Assembly: GCF_913773635.1 (NCBI RefSeq)
Contig: NZ_CAJYGQ010000006.1
Span: 1-64,000 of the forward strand
DNA length: 64,000 bases
Source: an uncultured Mucilaginibacter sp.
GTDB taxonomy: Bacteria > Bacteroidota > Bacteroidia > Sphingobacteriales > Sphingobacteriaceae
Reading direction: 5' to 3'
Shown here piece after piece: positions 45,816 through 55,100 of this stretch (its first letter is position 1; each line of letters begins with the position of its first letter). The notes under the pieces are model-generated. The model worked only from the letters and a program-made list of their open reading frames with translations, was not told the origin of the DNA and ran no database searches. The position numbers and the translations under genes are program-made.

Positions 45816-46601
45816 TTAAATATAAATCTCCCCCTTTAAATAAGTCACGGCATTGCCGCTCATCAGCACTCTTTCACCCTTATGCTCGCACCAAAGCTCG
45901 CCTTTGCGGGCTGATAGCTGGTATGCGTGCAGTTGAGTTTTGCCTAAACGCTCGGCCCAATAGGGTATAAGGTTGCAATGTGCCGAACCGGTCACCGGGT
46001 CTTCAGGCACACCTGCGCCCGGAGCAAAAAAGCGTGAAACAAAATCTACATCCTTACCCGGTGCGGTTACAATAACACCAATGGTGTCAACCTTTGCAAG
46101 TGCCAGGTGATCAGGTTGCATCTCAATAATATCCTGCTCGTTTTCATATACCAAAAAGTAATCGCGTGACCGTAAAACAGCTTTGGGAATTTTTCCATTT
46201 ACACCTTCCAATAATCCATCAGGCATTTCGGCAGGGTGGGGCGGGCGCGAAGGGAAATCAAGCGTATAACGTTCACCATTTTTTGAAACTGTAAGTATGC
46301 CTGCTTTTTCTGTTTCAAAATGTATCAAGCTCTCGGTGTAATTTAATTGAGTGAAAATGATATGAGCTGCAGCAAGCGTTGCATGTCCGCACAAATCAAT
46401 TTCCAACTCGGGTGTAAACCAGCGTAAGTGATAGCCATTTGGTGTTTTAACAAAAAATGCTGTTTCGGCCAGGTTATTTTCTGCTGCAATATTTTGCATT
46501 GTTGCGTCGGGTAACCATCCATGCAGCGGGCAAACAGCTGCGGGGTTACCGCCAAACAAATCGCTGGTAAAGGCATCAACCTGGTAAATAAGTATTTTCA
46601 T
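45816..46601 (-). CDS. PhzF-family epimerase/isomerase-like protein
   Basis: A 261-residue PhzF-fold protein, related to diaminopimelate epimerase. The N terminus IYQVDAFTSDLFGGNPAAVCPL and NLAETAFF (with the catalytic Glu of the family) are signatures; LCGHATLAAAH and GVPEDPVTGSAHCNLIPYW complete the pattern. Housekeeping PhzF-like proteins occur widely outside phenazine producers and their substrates are mostly unknown. No other phenazine genes are present. It lies 11 bp downstream of the ABC ATPase gene and is likely co-transcribed with it. Confidence 0.93.
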   Translation of the reverse strand: MKILIYQVDAFTSDLFGGNPAAVCPLHGWLPDATMQNIAAENNLAETAFFVKTPNGYHLRWFTPELEIDLCGHATLAAAHIIFTQLNYTESLIHFETEKAGILTVSKNGERYTLDFPSRPPHPAEMPDGLLEGVNGKIPKAVLRSRDYFLVYENEQDIIEMQPDHLALAKVDTIGVIVTAPGKDVDFVSRFFAPGAGVPEDPVTGSAHCNLIPYWAERLGKTQLHAYQLSARKGELWCEHKGERVLMSGNAVTYLKGEIYI

Positions 46602-46612
46602 AATGTAGGTAT

Positions 46613-47263
46613 TTAAAGGCTGCTAAGATATCCGTAGGTAACTAATTCATCGTTACTGGTAATTACCTTGGTAGTGCCATTGCTCAATAATACAATTTTA
46701 TCGCTTACTTCTAATATATTTCGGTATTGATGATCGGTGATTATTATACCTTTAAAAGTTGACCGTTTCCTGATAATGGCTTTAATTTCATCGGCTTGTA
46801 TAGGCGATATGTGGGTAAAAGGCTCGTCGAGTAAGATATAATCTGCCTTGCTGTATAATATAATTAAGGTTTCTAGTTTGCGGAGCTGACCACCTGAAAG
46901 CTCACTTGGTTTTTTGTTACTGTTTTCTTGAAAAATGTCGTACGCAGCAAACTCGTCCCAGTCTTCTTTACTAATTAGTGATTTTGCCAGTTCAATAATT
47001 TTAATGTGTTTGGGTAAATAATTGTGCTGTGGCAAGTAAGCAATTTTGCCGGTTGAGTAACCATTGCTTATATAATTGCCATTAACATTGATGTACTTGT
47101 AGGCAGGCTTCAACACACCGAATATGATGCGCAGCAAGCTCGACTTGCCGCAGCCATTACGCCCTAATAAGCCGGTTACCTCACCGGGCCTGCAATCAAT
47201 GTATATGTCCTGAAGGATTTTGCGGTTATCAAACTCAAGTAATACGCTGTCAACTTTAAGCAT
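46613..47263 (-). CDS. ABC transporter ATP-binding protein
   Basis: A 216-residue ABC ATPase. Walker A GRNGCGKSS (about residues 34-42), signature LSGGQLRKLE and Walker B YILLDEPFTHISP are intact, and the H loop is ITDHQYR. FTHISPIQADEIKAII resembles the LptB-like group, but assignment to a pathway is not possible. It is 2 bp downstream of a small three-helix membrane protein gene, which might be its membrane partner, although one small protein is unlike a normal permease. Confidence 0.88.
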   Translation of the reverse strand: MLKVDSVLLEFDNRKILQDIYIDCRPGEVTGLLGRNGCGKSSLLRIIFGVLKPAYKYINVNGNYISNGYSTGKIAYLPQHNYLPKHIKIIELAKSLISKEDWDEFAAYDIFQENSNKKPSELSGGQLRKLETLIILYSKADYILLDEPFTHISPIQADEIKAIIRKRSTFKGIIITDHQYRNILEVSDKIVLLSNGTTKVITSNDELVTYGYLSSL

Positions 47264-47265
47264 GA

Positions 47266-47571
47266 CTAGTTTTTTAAGCCTAAATAAAATGTAACAGCGG
47301 TGATAAACAATAGCATATCAATTGCAAAAGTAAGCATAAACAAACTTCGTATAGTAACACCCGCATTGCGATAATAAAAGAACTCTTGTGAGGCAAAGAA
47401 CGTTTGGTAGGCAAACATACCAAGGTAGCCGGCAAGCTTAAGTGGTATTGCAAGTATTAACGCAACCAAACCACCACCAACTATAATATACAAACCAAGA
47501 ACAGTAAAAATGAAGTGGTAAAGCCAGAAAGGCTTTGTAAAATGTATAAAAAGCCTGAGGAGGTTTTGCAT
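47266..47571 (-). CDS. Small three-helix membrane protein
   Basis: A 101-residue membrane protein with hydrophobic segments near residues 15-45, 48-60 and 78-97. It has no signal peptide cleavage site and I do not recognise the family. Its stop lies 2 bp before the ATPase start, which suggests joint translation. It could anchor or regulate the ATPase. Confidence 0.7.
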   Translation of the reverse strand: MQNLLRLFIHFTKPFWLYHFIFTVLGLYIIVGGGLVALILAIPLKLAGYLGMFAYQTFFASQEFFYYRNAGVTIRSLFMLTFAIDMLLFITAVTFYLGLKN

Positions 47572-47669
47572 TGAAGTGAATAGTAATAAAGGTTAATTAC
47601 TTAACTCATGCGCCAGGTTTTTAGTATAAGCAGATCAATTTAAGAAAATTTGTATAAGAAGGTTTTTTG

Positions 47670-48374
47670 TTAAAACATGCTTAACTGTGCATTTGCATTA
47701 TCTTTATGGGCCAGTCGTACTTGGTTCACAAAGTTGTGGGCGTGCCGGGTTGGCTCGGGTATACGGTAACCACGTATGCAGTGCTTTATAATATCTATGC
47801 TTTGCTGCATATCAACCTTGTGTCCCGGCGATACAAAGATGGGTTTGCAGTTTTTCTTGCTGCGTAATGCTACACCAATCACATCATTTTGATCATACAG
47901 ATAGCTTTGAGCAAAGTGTTCATTTGCTGGTTCATCGTATTTGCCATTAAGCCGGTTTTTAGCACTTCCTATTGATGGTACATCAGTTAGTAAGCCAAAA
48001 TGTGTTGCCAGGCCCATGCGCTGCTCGTGAGCTATTCCCTGGCCGTCAAGTATCATCAAGTCTGGTTTAATTTCAAGCTTATTCCAGGCTTCAAGCAAGG
48101 CTGGCACTTCACGAAAAGCTAGCAGTCCCGGTATGTATGGGAAAGATGTACGCCATACAGCTGATGTTTGGCTGATAATCTTTAACTCTGGATAGCTAAA
48201 TAATACGATGCCAGCGTACTGTGTTTCTTCGTGCTTATTTGTTGATATATCTGCACCGCCAATAATGCTTATTGGCTTATTGAGATGACTAATATTGATA
48301 TGCTTGCGCATATCCTGATGACAAGCAATGGCCTGGGCAGGTGTGAGGCGTTCATAATCGGCAGGAAGCAGCAT
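47670..48374 (-). CDS. nfi: Endonuclease V
   Basis: A 234-residue endonuclease V, which nicks nucleic acid next to deoxyinosine (or inosine in RNA). The metal-binding residues are visible: Asp in GGADIS, Glu in PYIPGLLAFREVPALLEAW and Asp in LMILDGQGIAHEQRMG; the wedge-type PYIPGLL segment is typical. The start at 48374 (MLLPADYERL) is chosen because the upstream TTG extension would run through the rpoD terminator. It lies immediately downstream of rpoD. Confidence 0.93.
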   Translation of the reverse strand: MLLPADYERLTPAQAIACHQDMRKHINISHLNKPISIIGGADISTNKHEETQYAGIVLFSYPELKIISQTSAVWRTSFPYIPGLLAFREVPALLEAWNKLEIKPDLMILDGQGIAHEQRMGLATHFGLLTDVPSIGSAKNRLNGKYDEPANEHFAQSYLYDQNDVIGVALRSKKNCKPIFVSPGHKVDMQQSIDIIKHCIRGYRIPEPTRHAHNFVNQVRLAHKDNANAQLSMF

Positions 48375-48386
48375 AAAAGCATAAAA

Positions 48387-48417
48387 CAAAAAAGCCTCCA
48401 ATTGTTCATTGAAGGCT
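48387..48417 (-). terminator. Terminator of the primary sigma factor gene
   Basis: AGCCTCCAAT pairs with ATTGAAGGCT (one wobble), followed on the minus strand by TTTTTTG. Confidence 0.8.
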
Positions 48418-48437
48418 CTGTATGCATCAGGTGTTTA

Positions 48438-49298
48438 TTAACCTAAGTATGATTTTAATATTTTGCTACGTGAAGTGTGACGTAAGCGCTGCAATGCTTT
48501 GTCTTTAATTTGACGTACACGCTCGCGGGTTAAGTTGAACTTCTCGCCAATTTCTTCTAACGAAAGCGGATGATTTGTGCCTAAGCCAAAGAATAGAACA
48601 ATGATTTCTCTCTCGCGTTCGGTTAAAGTAGAAAGTGAACGTTTAATTTCTTCAGATAAAGACTCGTTGATCAGGATTGAGTCGGTATTTGGCTCCTGAT
48701 TTTCAAGCACGTCTAACAATGTGTTCTCTTCACCTTGTACAAACGGCGCATCCATTGATACATGACGACCTGAGTTGCTCAGCGTATCAGATATTTTGTC
48801 AACGGTGGTTTCCAAAATGTCAGCCAATTCCTCAGGTGATGGCTCGCGCTCGTACTCTTGCTCTAATTTAGAGAAAGCCTTGCTTATCTTACTTAACGAA
48901 CCTACCTGGTTTAACGGTAAACGCACAATACGAGATTGCTCGGCAATAGCCTGCAAAATTGATTGACGAATCCACCAAACGGCGTATGAAATAAATTTGA
49001 AACCTTTGGTTTCGTCAAAACGTTTAGCTGCTTTAATTAAACCCAGGTTACCTTCGTTAATTAAATCGCCCAGCGTTAAACCTTGATTTTGATATTGTTT
49101 GGCTACCGATACCACAAAACGCAGGTTGGTTTTGGTTAGGCGCTCTAGAGCAGCCTGGTCGCCTTCGCGTATTTTTTGTGCTAGTATTACTTCTTCTTCG
49201 GCAGTTATCAGGTCAACCTTACCAATTTCGTGTAAGTATTTGTCTAACGACTGCGACTCACGGTTGGTAATGGATTGGGTTATTTTGAGTTGTCTCAT
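48438..49298 (-). CDS. rpoD: Primary RNA polymerase sigma factor (Bacteroidota type, RpoD/SigA)
   Basis: A 286-residue sigma-70 factor with regions 1.2, 2, 3 and 4 but no long region 1.1, the compact form typical of Bacteroidota primary sigma factors that read TAnnTTTG promoters. The N terminus has [22 protein letters not shown], region 2 contains [19 protein letters not shown] and [10 protein letters not shown], and region 4 contains the helix-turn-helix [20 protein letters not shown]. Monocistronic, with promoter and terminator visible. Consistent with the many TAnnTTTG elements in this window. Confidence 0.97.
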   Translation of the reverse strand: MRQLKITQSITNRESQSLDKYLHEIGKVDLITAEEEVILAQKIREGDQAALERLTKTNLRFVVSVAKQYQNQGLTLGDLINEGNLGLIKAAKRFDETKGFKFISYAVWWIRQSILQAIAEQSRIVRLPLNQVGSLSKISKAFSKLEQEYEREPSPEELADILETTVDKISDTLSNSGRHVSMDAPFVQGEENTLLDVLENQEPNTDSILINESLSEEIKRSLSTLTEREREIIVLFFGLGTNHPLSLEEIGEKFNLTRERVRQIKDKALQRLRHTSRSKILKSYLG

Positions 49299-49336
49299 TA
49301 ATTATTACCTCGATTCTTGTTTTAGAATTGAACGTG

Positions 49337-49344
49337 CAAAGGTA
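49337..49344 (-). promoter_or_regulatory. TAnnTTTG promoter element of rpoD
   Basis: Minus-strand TACCTTTG, an exact match, 38 nt before the ATG. Confidence 0.55.
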
Positions 49345-49471
49345 CACAATGTTGCTGAAATTTACTACTCTTATTTGATAATTACAAAATTATTACTATC
49401 GCAACATTTCCAGCACATGTTCAATATTTATAATAACTTATCATAAGTTATACCAAACTGCTGATATCCAC

Positions 49472-50362
49472 TTAAATATCTGTCAGTTTAAATACATCTT
49501 TCACACGTATTCCTTTTTCTGATTCTTTTACGGTACAGCATTCATTAACTGCATCGTGTTCCAGAAACAATACGTAATTGTTTACTAAAGCCTGCTGCAA
49601 AAATGTCTTTTTTTCTGCCATAGCCTGCAACGGAAACATGTCATAAGATGCCACATAGGCTACAGGCAGGTGACCGGCGGTAGGTACTAAATCGGCAATG
49701 AATAACACTTCGCGATTTTTGTAATTTACAAGAGGCAGCATCATGGCTTTGGTGTGGCCCGACACAATAAACAATTTTATGTTACGGCTGAATTGTACAC
49801 CATCACATACCTCAATAAATTTTAGTCTGCCACTGTTTTTTAAAGGCTCTAAGTTATCCTTAAGGAAGGATGCTTTTTCGCGCTCATTAGGATTGATGGT
49901 TGCCCAGTTCCAATGCTCCTCATTTGTCCAGTAGGTAGCATTTTTAAACGCCGGGGCTAAGGCGCCGTTGTCATAGTCAACAGCACCGCCTACATGGTCT
50001 AGATGTAAATGGGTGAGGAGTACATCCGTAACGTCATCACAAGTGAAGCCATGCTTGGCTAAGGAATGATGTAGCGTATCAGTGCCGTGCAGGTGGTAAT
50101 AAGGTTTTACCTTTTCGCTTAACTTGTTGCCAATGCCGGTATCAATCAGAATAACACGGTCTTCATCTACAACAAGCAGGCAACGCATAGCCAGCGTACA
50201 CAAATTGTTTTCATCTGCCGGATTGGTTTTGCTCCATATGGCTTTTGGTACAACGCCGAACATTGCACCGCCGTCAAGCTTGAAAAAACCGGTATCAATA
50301 GTGAAAAGTTTTGCCCCGATGCTTTTTGATGATTGCATAGGGTTTAACAGGTTGGTAGACAT
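49472..50362 (-). CDS. MBL-fold metallo-hydrolase
   Basis: A 296-residue metallo-beta-lactamase-fold hydrolase. The zinc motif is THLHLDHVGG; other metal ligands are in GHTKAMM and EHDAVNE. The order LIDTGIGNKLSEK, LTHLHLDHVGG, FIADLVPTAGHLPVAY resembles lactonase/AidC-like and general MBL hydrolases; quorum-quenching activity cannot be inferred from sequence alone. No signal peptide, so cytoplasmic. A TAnnTTTG element ends 5 nt before the ATG and partly overlaps the lpd terminator. Confidence 0.88.
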   Translation of the reverse strand: MSTNLLNPMQSSKSIGAKLFTIDTGFFKLDGGAMFGVVPKAIWSKTNPADENNLCTLAMRCLLVVDEDRVILIDTGIGNKLSEKVKPYYHLHGTDTLHHSLAKHGFTCDDVTDVLLTHLHLDHVGGAVDYDNGALAPAFKNATYWTNEEHWNWATINPNEREKASFLKDNLEPLKNSGRLKFIEVCDGVQFSRNIKLFIVSGHTKAMMLPLVNYKNREVLFIADLVPTAGHLPVAYVASYDMFPLQAMAEKKTFLQQALVNNYVLFLEHDAVNECCTVKESEKGIRVKDVFKLTDI

Positions 50363-50367
50363 TAGAG

Positions 50368-50375
50368 CAAATATA
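50368..50375 (-). promoter_or_regulatory. TAnnTTTG promoter element of the MBL hydrolase gene
   Basis: Minus-strand TATATTTG, an exact match, 5 nt from the ATG; predicts a leaderless mRNA. Confidence 0.6.
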
Positions 50376-50413
50376 AAAGCCCTTCCGGCTTTTTTGTAGC
50401 AGAAGGGCTTTTT
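50375..50413 (-). terminator. Terminator of lpd
   Basis: AAAAGCCCTTC pairs with GAAGGGCTTTT (11 bp). T runs occur on both sides. It abuts the next gene's promoter element. Confidence 0.8.
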
Positions 50414-50435
50414 ATTTTAAGCGTTGTTATGTGTA

Positions 50436-51827
50436 TTATAAGTGAATTACTTCGCCATAAGCTTCAGCAGCGGCTTCCATAATTGCTTCGCTCATGGTAG
50501 GGTGAGGGTGTACCGATTTAATGATCTCATGACCGGTAGTCTCTAGTTTGCGAGCAACTACTACTTCTGCAATCATTTCAGTAACGTTGTTACCTATCAT
50601 GTGCGCACCCAAAAACTCGCCATACTTAGCATCAAAGATAACTTTGACAAAGCCGTCTTTAGCGCCTGCTGCACTGGCCTTACCTGACGCAGAGAATGGG
50701 AAACGACCAATTTTTAATTCGTAACCAGCCTCACGTGCGGCTTTTTCAGTGTAACCTACAGATGCAACTTCAGGAGAGCAGTAAGTACAACCAGGGATGT
50801 TGTTATAGTTTAAAGGTTCAACATGCTGGCCTGCGATTTTCTCAACGCAAATAATACCTTCTGCTGATGCTACGTGTGCCAAGGCTTGTCCTTTAACAAT
50901 ATCACCTATGGCATAAACACCCTCAACATTGGTTTTGTAAAAATCATCAACCAATACTTTGCCTTTATCGGTTTTCACACCTGCTTCTTCAAGGCCTATA
51001 CCCTCAAGGTTAGTAGTTACACCAACAGCCGAAAGCACAATTTCAGCTTCAAGTGTTTCAGTGCCCTTAGCTGTTTTAACGCTTACTTTACAAAGATCGC
51101 CGCTGGTATCAACAGACTCAACGGTTGAGCTGGTCATGATGTTGATGCCTTGTTTCTTTAAAGTACGGTTAAGTGCTTTTGACACTTCTTCATCCTCCAA
51201 AGGAACAATGTTATCTAAAAACTCAACTACGGTTACTTTGGTACCCATAGCATTATAGAAGTAAGCAAACTCAATACCTATAGCGCCTGAACCTACAACC
51301 ACCATTGATTTTGGTTGCTGAGGTAAAGCCATAGCCTGGCGGTAACCAATAATTTTTTTACCGTCCTGCTTAAGGTTTGGTAACTCGCGTGAACGGCCAC
51401 CGGTAGCTACTATAATATGTTTAGCTGTGTGCTCGGCTTTTTTACCATCGGCAGCAGTAACCTCAACAGTACCTTTGCCTTTAAGCTTGCCAAAGCCCAT
51501 TATAACGTCAATTTTATTTTTCTTCATTAAAAACTGAACGCCTTTGCTCATGCCTTCGGCTACGCCACGGCTGCGTTTAACCACAGCGCCAAAATCAGGC
51601 TCACCTTTAACGTCAACGTTAATACCGTAATCGGCAGCATGTTTAATATATTCAAAAACCTGGGCACTTTTTAATAAAGCTTTAGTAGGTATACAGCCCC
51701 AGTTAAGGCAAATACCGCCTAATGATTCTTTTTCGATGATGGCTGTTTTCATTCCAAGCTGTGAAGCGCGGATTGCAGCTACATAACCACCCGGACCAGA
51801 TCCGATAACAATTAAGTCGTAGTTCAT
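50436..51827 (-). CDS. lpdA: Dihydrolipoyl dehydrogenase (E3)
   Basis: A 463-residue FAD/NAD disulfide oxidoreductase that reoxidises lipoamide in 2-oxoacid dehydrogenase complexes. FAD motif IVIGSGPGGYVAA is at residues 6-18, the redox pair is in GGICLNWGCIPTKALL, the NAD motif is VVGSGAIGIEFAYFY, and the C-terminal interface has HPHPTMSEAIMEAA with the catalytic His. The start at 51827 (MNYDLIVIGSG) is preferred over an in-frame 12-residue extension, and an exact promoter element lies 33 nt upstream. No E1 or E2 gene is adjacent. Confidence 0.97.
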   Translation of the reverse strand: MNYDLIVIGSGPGGYVAAIRASQLGMKTAIIEKESLGGICLNWGCIPTKALLKSAQVFEYIKHAADYGINVDVKGEPDFGAVVKRSRGVAEGMSKGVQFLMKKNKIDVIMGFGKLKGKGTVEVTAADGKKAEHTAKHIIVATGGRSRELPNLKQDGKKIIGYRQAMALPQQPKSMVVVGSGAIGIEFAYFYNAMGTKVTVVEFLDNIVPLEDEEVSKALNRTLKKQGINIMTSSTVESVDTSGDLCKVSVKTAKGTETLEAEIVLSAVGVTTNLEGIGLEEAGVKTDKGKVLVDDFYKTNVEGVYAIGDIVKGQALAHVASAEGIICVEKIAGQHVEPLNYNNIPGCTYCSPEVASVGYTEKAAREAGYELKIGRFPFSASGKASAAGAKDGFVKVIFDAKYGEFLGAHMIGNNVTEMIAEVVVARKLETTGHEIIKSVHPHPTMSEAIMEAAAEAYGEVIHL

Positions 51828-51860
51828 TATGTTATGTTTTACTTTTTCAGATTTTGGTGC

Positions 51861-51868
51861 CAAAGCTA
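51861..51868 (-). promoter_or_regulatory. TAnnTTTG promoter element of lpd
   Basis: Minus-strand TAGCTTTG, an exact match. Confidence 0.5.
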
Positions 51869-51932
51869 ACTAAAAAGCGTGATAGTAAAAACAGATGGAG
51901 GGTGTGGTGCAGACCATTTTAAAAACTGGTTT

Positions 51933-51957
51933 ACACTAACTTAACATTAATTTGGAA
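51933..51957 (+). repeat. Direct repeat copy 1 upstream of the receptor gene
   Basis: ACACTAACTTAACATTAAT... matches the copy at 52100 in 22 of 25 positions. Confidence 0.6.
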
Positions 51958-52099
51958 AATTTATTAATAACAGAATTAAATATTGCAACAAATTGGCTTG
52001 TTTATCAGCTTATTTTAAAAAATTGAAGCAATTATTCGCCTAATTCTTAATGAAATTTAAAAAATGAGAGAAAATGTTAAAAAAATCTAATATTTATTA

Positions 52100-52124
52100 A
52101 CACTGACTTAACATTGATATGGAA
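52100..52124 (+). repeat. Direct repeat copy 2, covering the receptor -33 region
   Basis: ACACTGACTTAACATTGAT..., 167 bp downstream of copy 1. It includes the TTG (52114-52116) that lies 17 bp before the -7 element. Confidence 0.6.
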
Positions 52125-52133
52125 GGCAGTATT

Positions 52134-52141
52134 TATCTTTG
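52134..52141 (+). promoter_or_regulatory. TAnnTTTG promoter element of the TonB-dependent receptor
   Basis: TATCTTTG, an exact match, with a TTG 17 bp upstream. Confidence 0.6.
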
Positions 52142-52192
52142 TGCCGATTATTTAAAAACTATTTTAAACGTTCATTAAACAAAACAAAAAGT

Positions 52193-55100
52193 ATGAGGAA
52201 ATTTCTACTTCTCAGCATGACATTTTTGTTAGCTACAGTGGCTGCCTTTGCACAGGTAACCACCAGTAGTATGACAGGATTGGTCAAAGACTCAAAGGAA
52301 CCTTTAGTGGGTGCCACTATTAAAGCCACATTTGTTCCGGCGGGTACTGTTTATTCTACTTCAACCCGTGCTGATGGCCGATTCAGTATCCCAAACATGC
52401 GTGCGGGCGGTCCTTACACCATTGAAGTTACTTACATTGGCTTCGAGCCTCAAAAATTCACCGACGTTACATTGAAATTAGGTGAGCCTTTTGTTCTTAA
52501 CGCAGTACTTGCGCAAACAGGTACTCAGCTTGCAGCAGTTAATATTGTTGCTTCAAACCCACGTTCGGTATTAAACTCTGACCGCTCAGGTTCAACAACC
52601 AACATCAGCAAAAGAGACATTTTAAACCTTCCAAGCGTACGTCGTAATATCAACGACCTTGTGCGCGTAACCCCTCAGGCAAGTGCCGATGGTCAGTCAA
52701 TTGGTGGTGGTAACTATCGTCAAAACAACATTACAATTGACGGTGGTAACTTTAACAACCAATTTGGTATTGGTACTAACTTACCAGGTAATGGTAACCC
52801 AATTCCATTAGATGCGTTAGATGAGATTACTGTTAACGTAAACCCAACAGACGTTAGACAATCAGGCTTCATTGGTAGTGCTATTAACGCTACTACCCGT
52901 TCTGGTACTAACGAATTCAGCGGTTCTGCTTACACCTATTTCCGTAGCGAAAAACAACAAGGTACTAAAGTTAGGAACTACCCTGAACTTGTTCCGGCTG
53001 ATTTAAACATCAAGATTTACGGTGCACGCGTTGGTGGTCCAATTATTAAAAACAAATTATTCTTCTTCGCAAACTTTGAGAAAGCTGAAGAGCCAGGTAT
53101 AAACTCACGTTTCAGAGCTTCTTCTGCATCTGAGCCTTTCCCGGCAACTCCAAACGTTAACCGTCCAACGGTTACAGAAATGGATGCTATCAAAGATTAT
53201 TTGGTACAAAAATATGGATACAACCCCGGCGATTACCAAAACTATGGTTACAAAAGCACCCGTACCAATATTGTTGGTAGGATTGACTGGAACATAAGCG
53301 ACAAACATCGCTTCAACGTTCGTTACAGCCGTTTGGAAAGCCAGGTGCCTTCTTTTGTAAGTACCTCTACAAACCCACTTACAAGCTCTGTAATTTATCC
53401 TAATGGTGGAAATCGTAGTGATAATAATTCACTTACTTTCAGTAATTCAAACTACTACACCAACTACAATTTTTATTCATTGTCAGCTGAGTTGAACTCT
53501 ACGTTCTTTTCAAGGTTAGCAAATACTTTCCGTTTTACTTATAACAATCAAAACGAGCCAAGAAGCTCAACAGGAGGTTCTGCTTTCCCGTTTGTTGACA
53601 TATTAAAAGATGGTCGTCCGTTTGCATCATTTGGTTCAGAACCGTTTACAACCGGAAACTTGCGTGACGTTAACTCATTGTCATTTGTAGATTATGTTCA
53701 ATACAGCTTTGGTAAACACAATCTTTTAGGCGGTGTTCAAGCTGATATCAGCACTACTAAAAATGGTTTCCAACGTTTTGCAACCGGTTACTATGTATTC
53801 AATAGCTTTGATGATTTTAAAAATAATGTGAACCCTCGTGCTTTTGCCCGTACCTTCTCATTAAATAACGATTACTCGCAAGCATTCCCAACATTTAAAA
53901 ATCAAACTTACTCTATCTACGCTCAGGATGATTATAACGTAAACGAAAAACTACGTTTATCATTTGGTGTAAGAGCATCTTTATACAGATACAGCCAGGA
54001 CGCTATAACTCATCCATTGGTAGCAGGTTTAACATTTGCAAATGGCGAAAGACTTAATACCGGATCTTTACCAAAGTCTGCGTTTTTAGTATCTCCGCGT
54101 GCCAGCTTCAATTATGATGTTAAAGGTGATCGTAGCCTTCAGTTAAGAGGTAGTGCAGGTATTTTCTCAGGCGGTATTCCAAATGTTTGGATAGTTAGCC
54201 AGGTTGGCGATGCAGGTATGATTCAATTTACCCAAACTGCAGTTACTCCATCTGAAGTTTCAGCTATTGCTGGTCCGTTTGATCCAAACCCAAGAGCATA
54301 TTTACCAGCTACTCCTCCTGCAGCAGGTACAACAATTCCTACGGCTCTTTCTTTCATCGATCCAAAGATTAAAGCTCCTCAAACGTTCAAATCTAACTTA
54401 GCTTTAGACGCAAGATTGCCTTTCGGCTTTACTGCAACAGTTGAGGCTATTTACAACCGCGATTTCAGAACAGTATTATTCAGAAATCCAAACTTAGTAG
54501 AAGGACAGCCATTAAACGTTGCAGGTTATCCTGACAACCGTTTAATTTATCCTTCAACAAATGGTGCTAAATACTACAACGTTTTAAGCGCAGCCGGCTT
54601 ACCTGTTGCCAACAACACGTCAGGAGCTGCAGGTTTAAATACATATGTATTAGATAACGGAACAAAAGGTCACTACTTCTCAATTGCAGGGACCATCCAA
54701 AAGCAATTCAGCAAAGGTCTGTCTGCATCGTTATCTTACATTCATAGCCAAGCAAGAACACAATTTGATGGCAACGGAGATCAGCCATCAGGATCATGGC
54801 AAAATACTTACTCTGTGAACGGTTCAAACAATCCGGAGATGGGTTATGCTGGTTACGTATTGCCTAACCGTATAGTTGCTAGCTTCACATACCGTAAAGA
54901 GTATTTGAAACACTTAGCAAGTCAACTTACCTTATTCTACAACGGTTCTAACCAAGGTCGTATATCTTATACTTACAGTACCGATCTTAACCGTGATGGT
55001 GGTAACTCAGACTTGATTTATGTACCTAAAGACCCAAGCGAAATTACATTTACACCGTTTACTATAGGTACTGGTGCTAACGCTGTAACTTACACTGCAC

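Larger units (their letters stand above)
51828..52192. other. Divergent regulatory region between lpd and the TonB-dependent receptor
   Basis: The only spacer over 300 bp. It holds the lpd promoter, two copies of a 25-bp direct repeat, an AT-rich stretch at about 51950-52095, and the receptor promoter with a leader of about 50 nt. No small open frame is convincing. Confidence 0.6.

Noticed and set aside
45816..46601. Phenazine biosynthesis
   Set aside because: A single PhzF-like gene is common in non-producers and no other phz genes are present.
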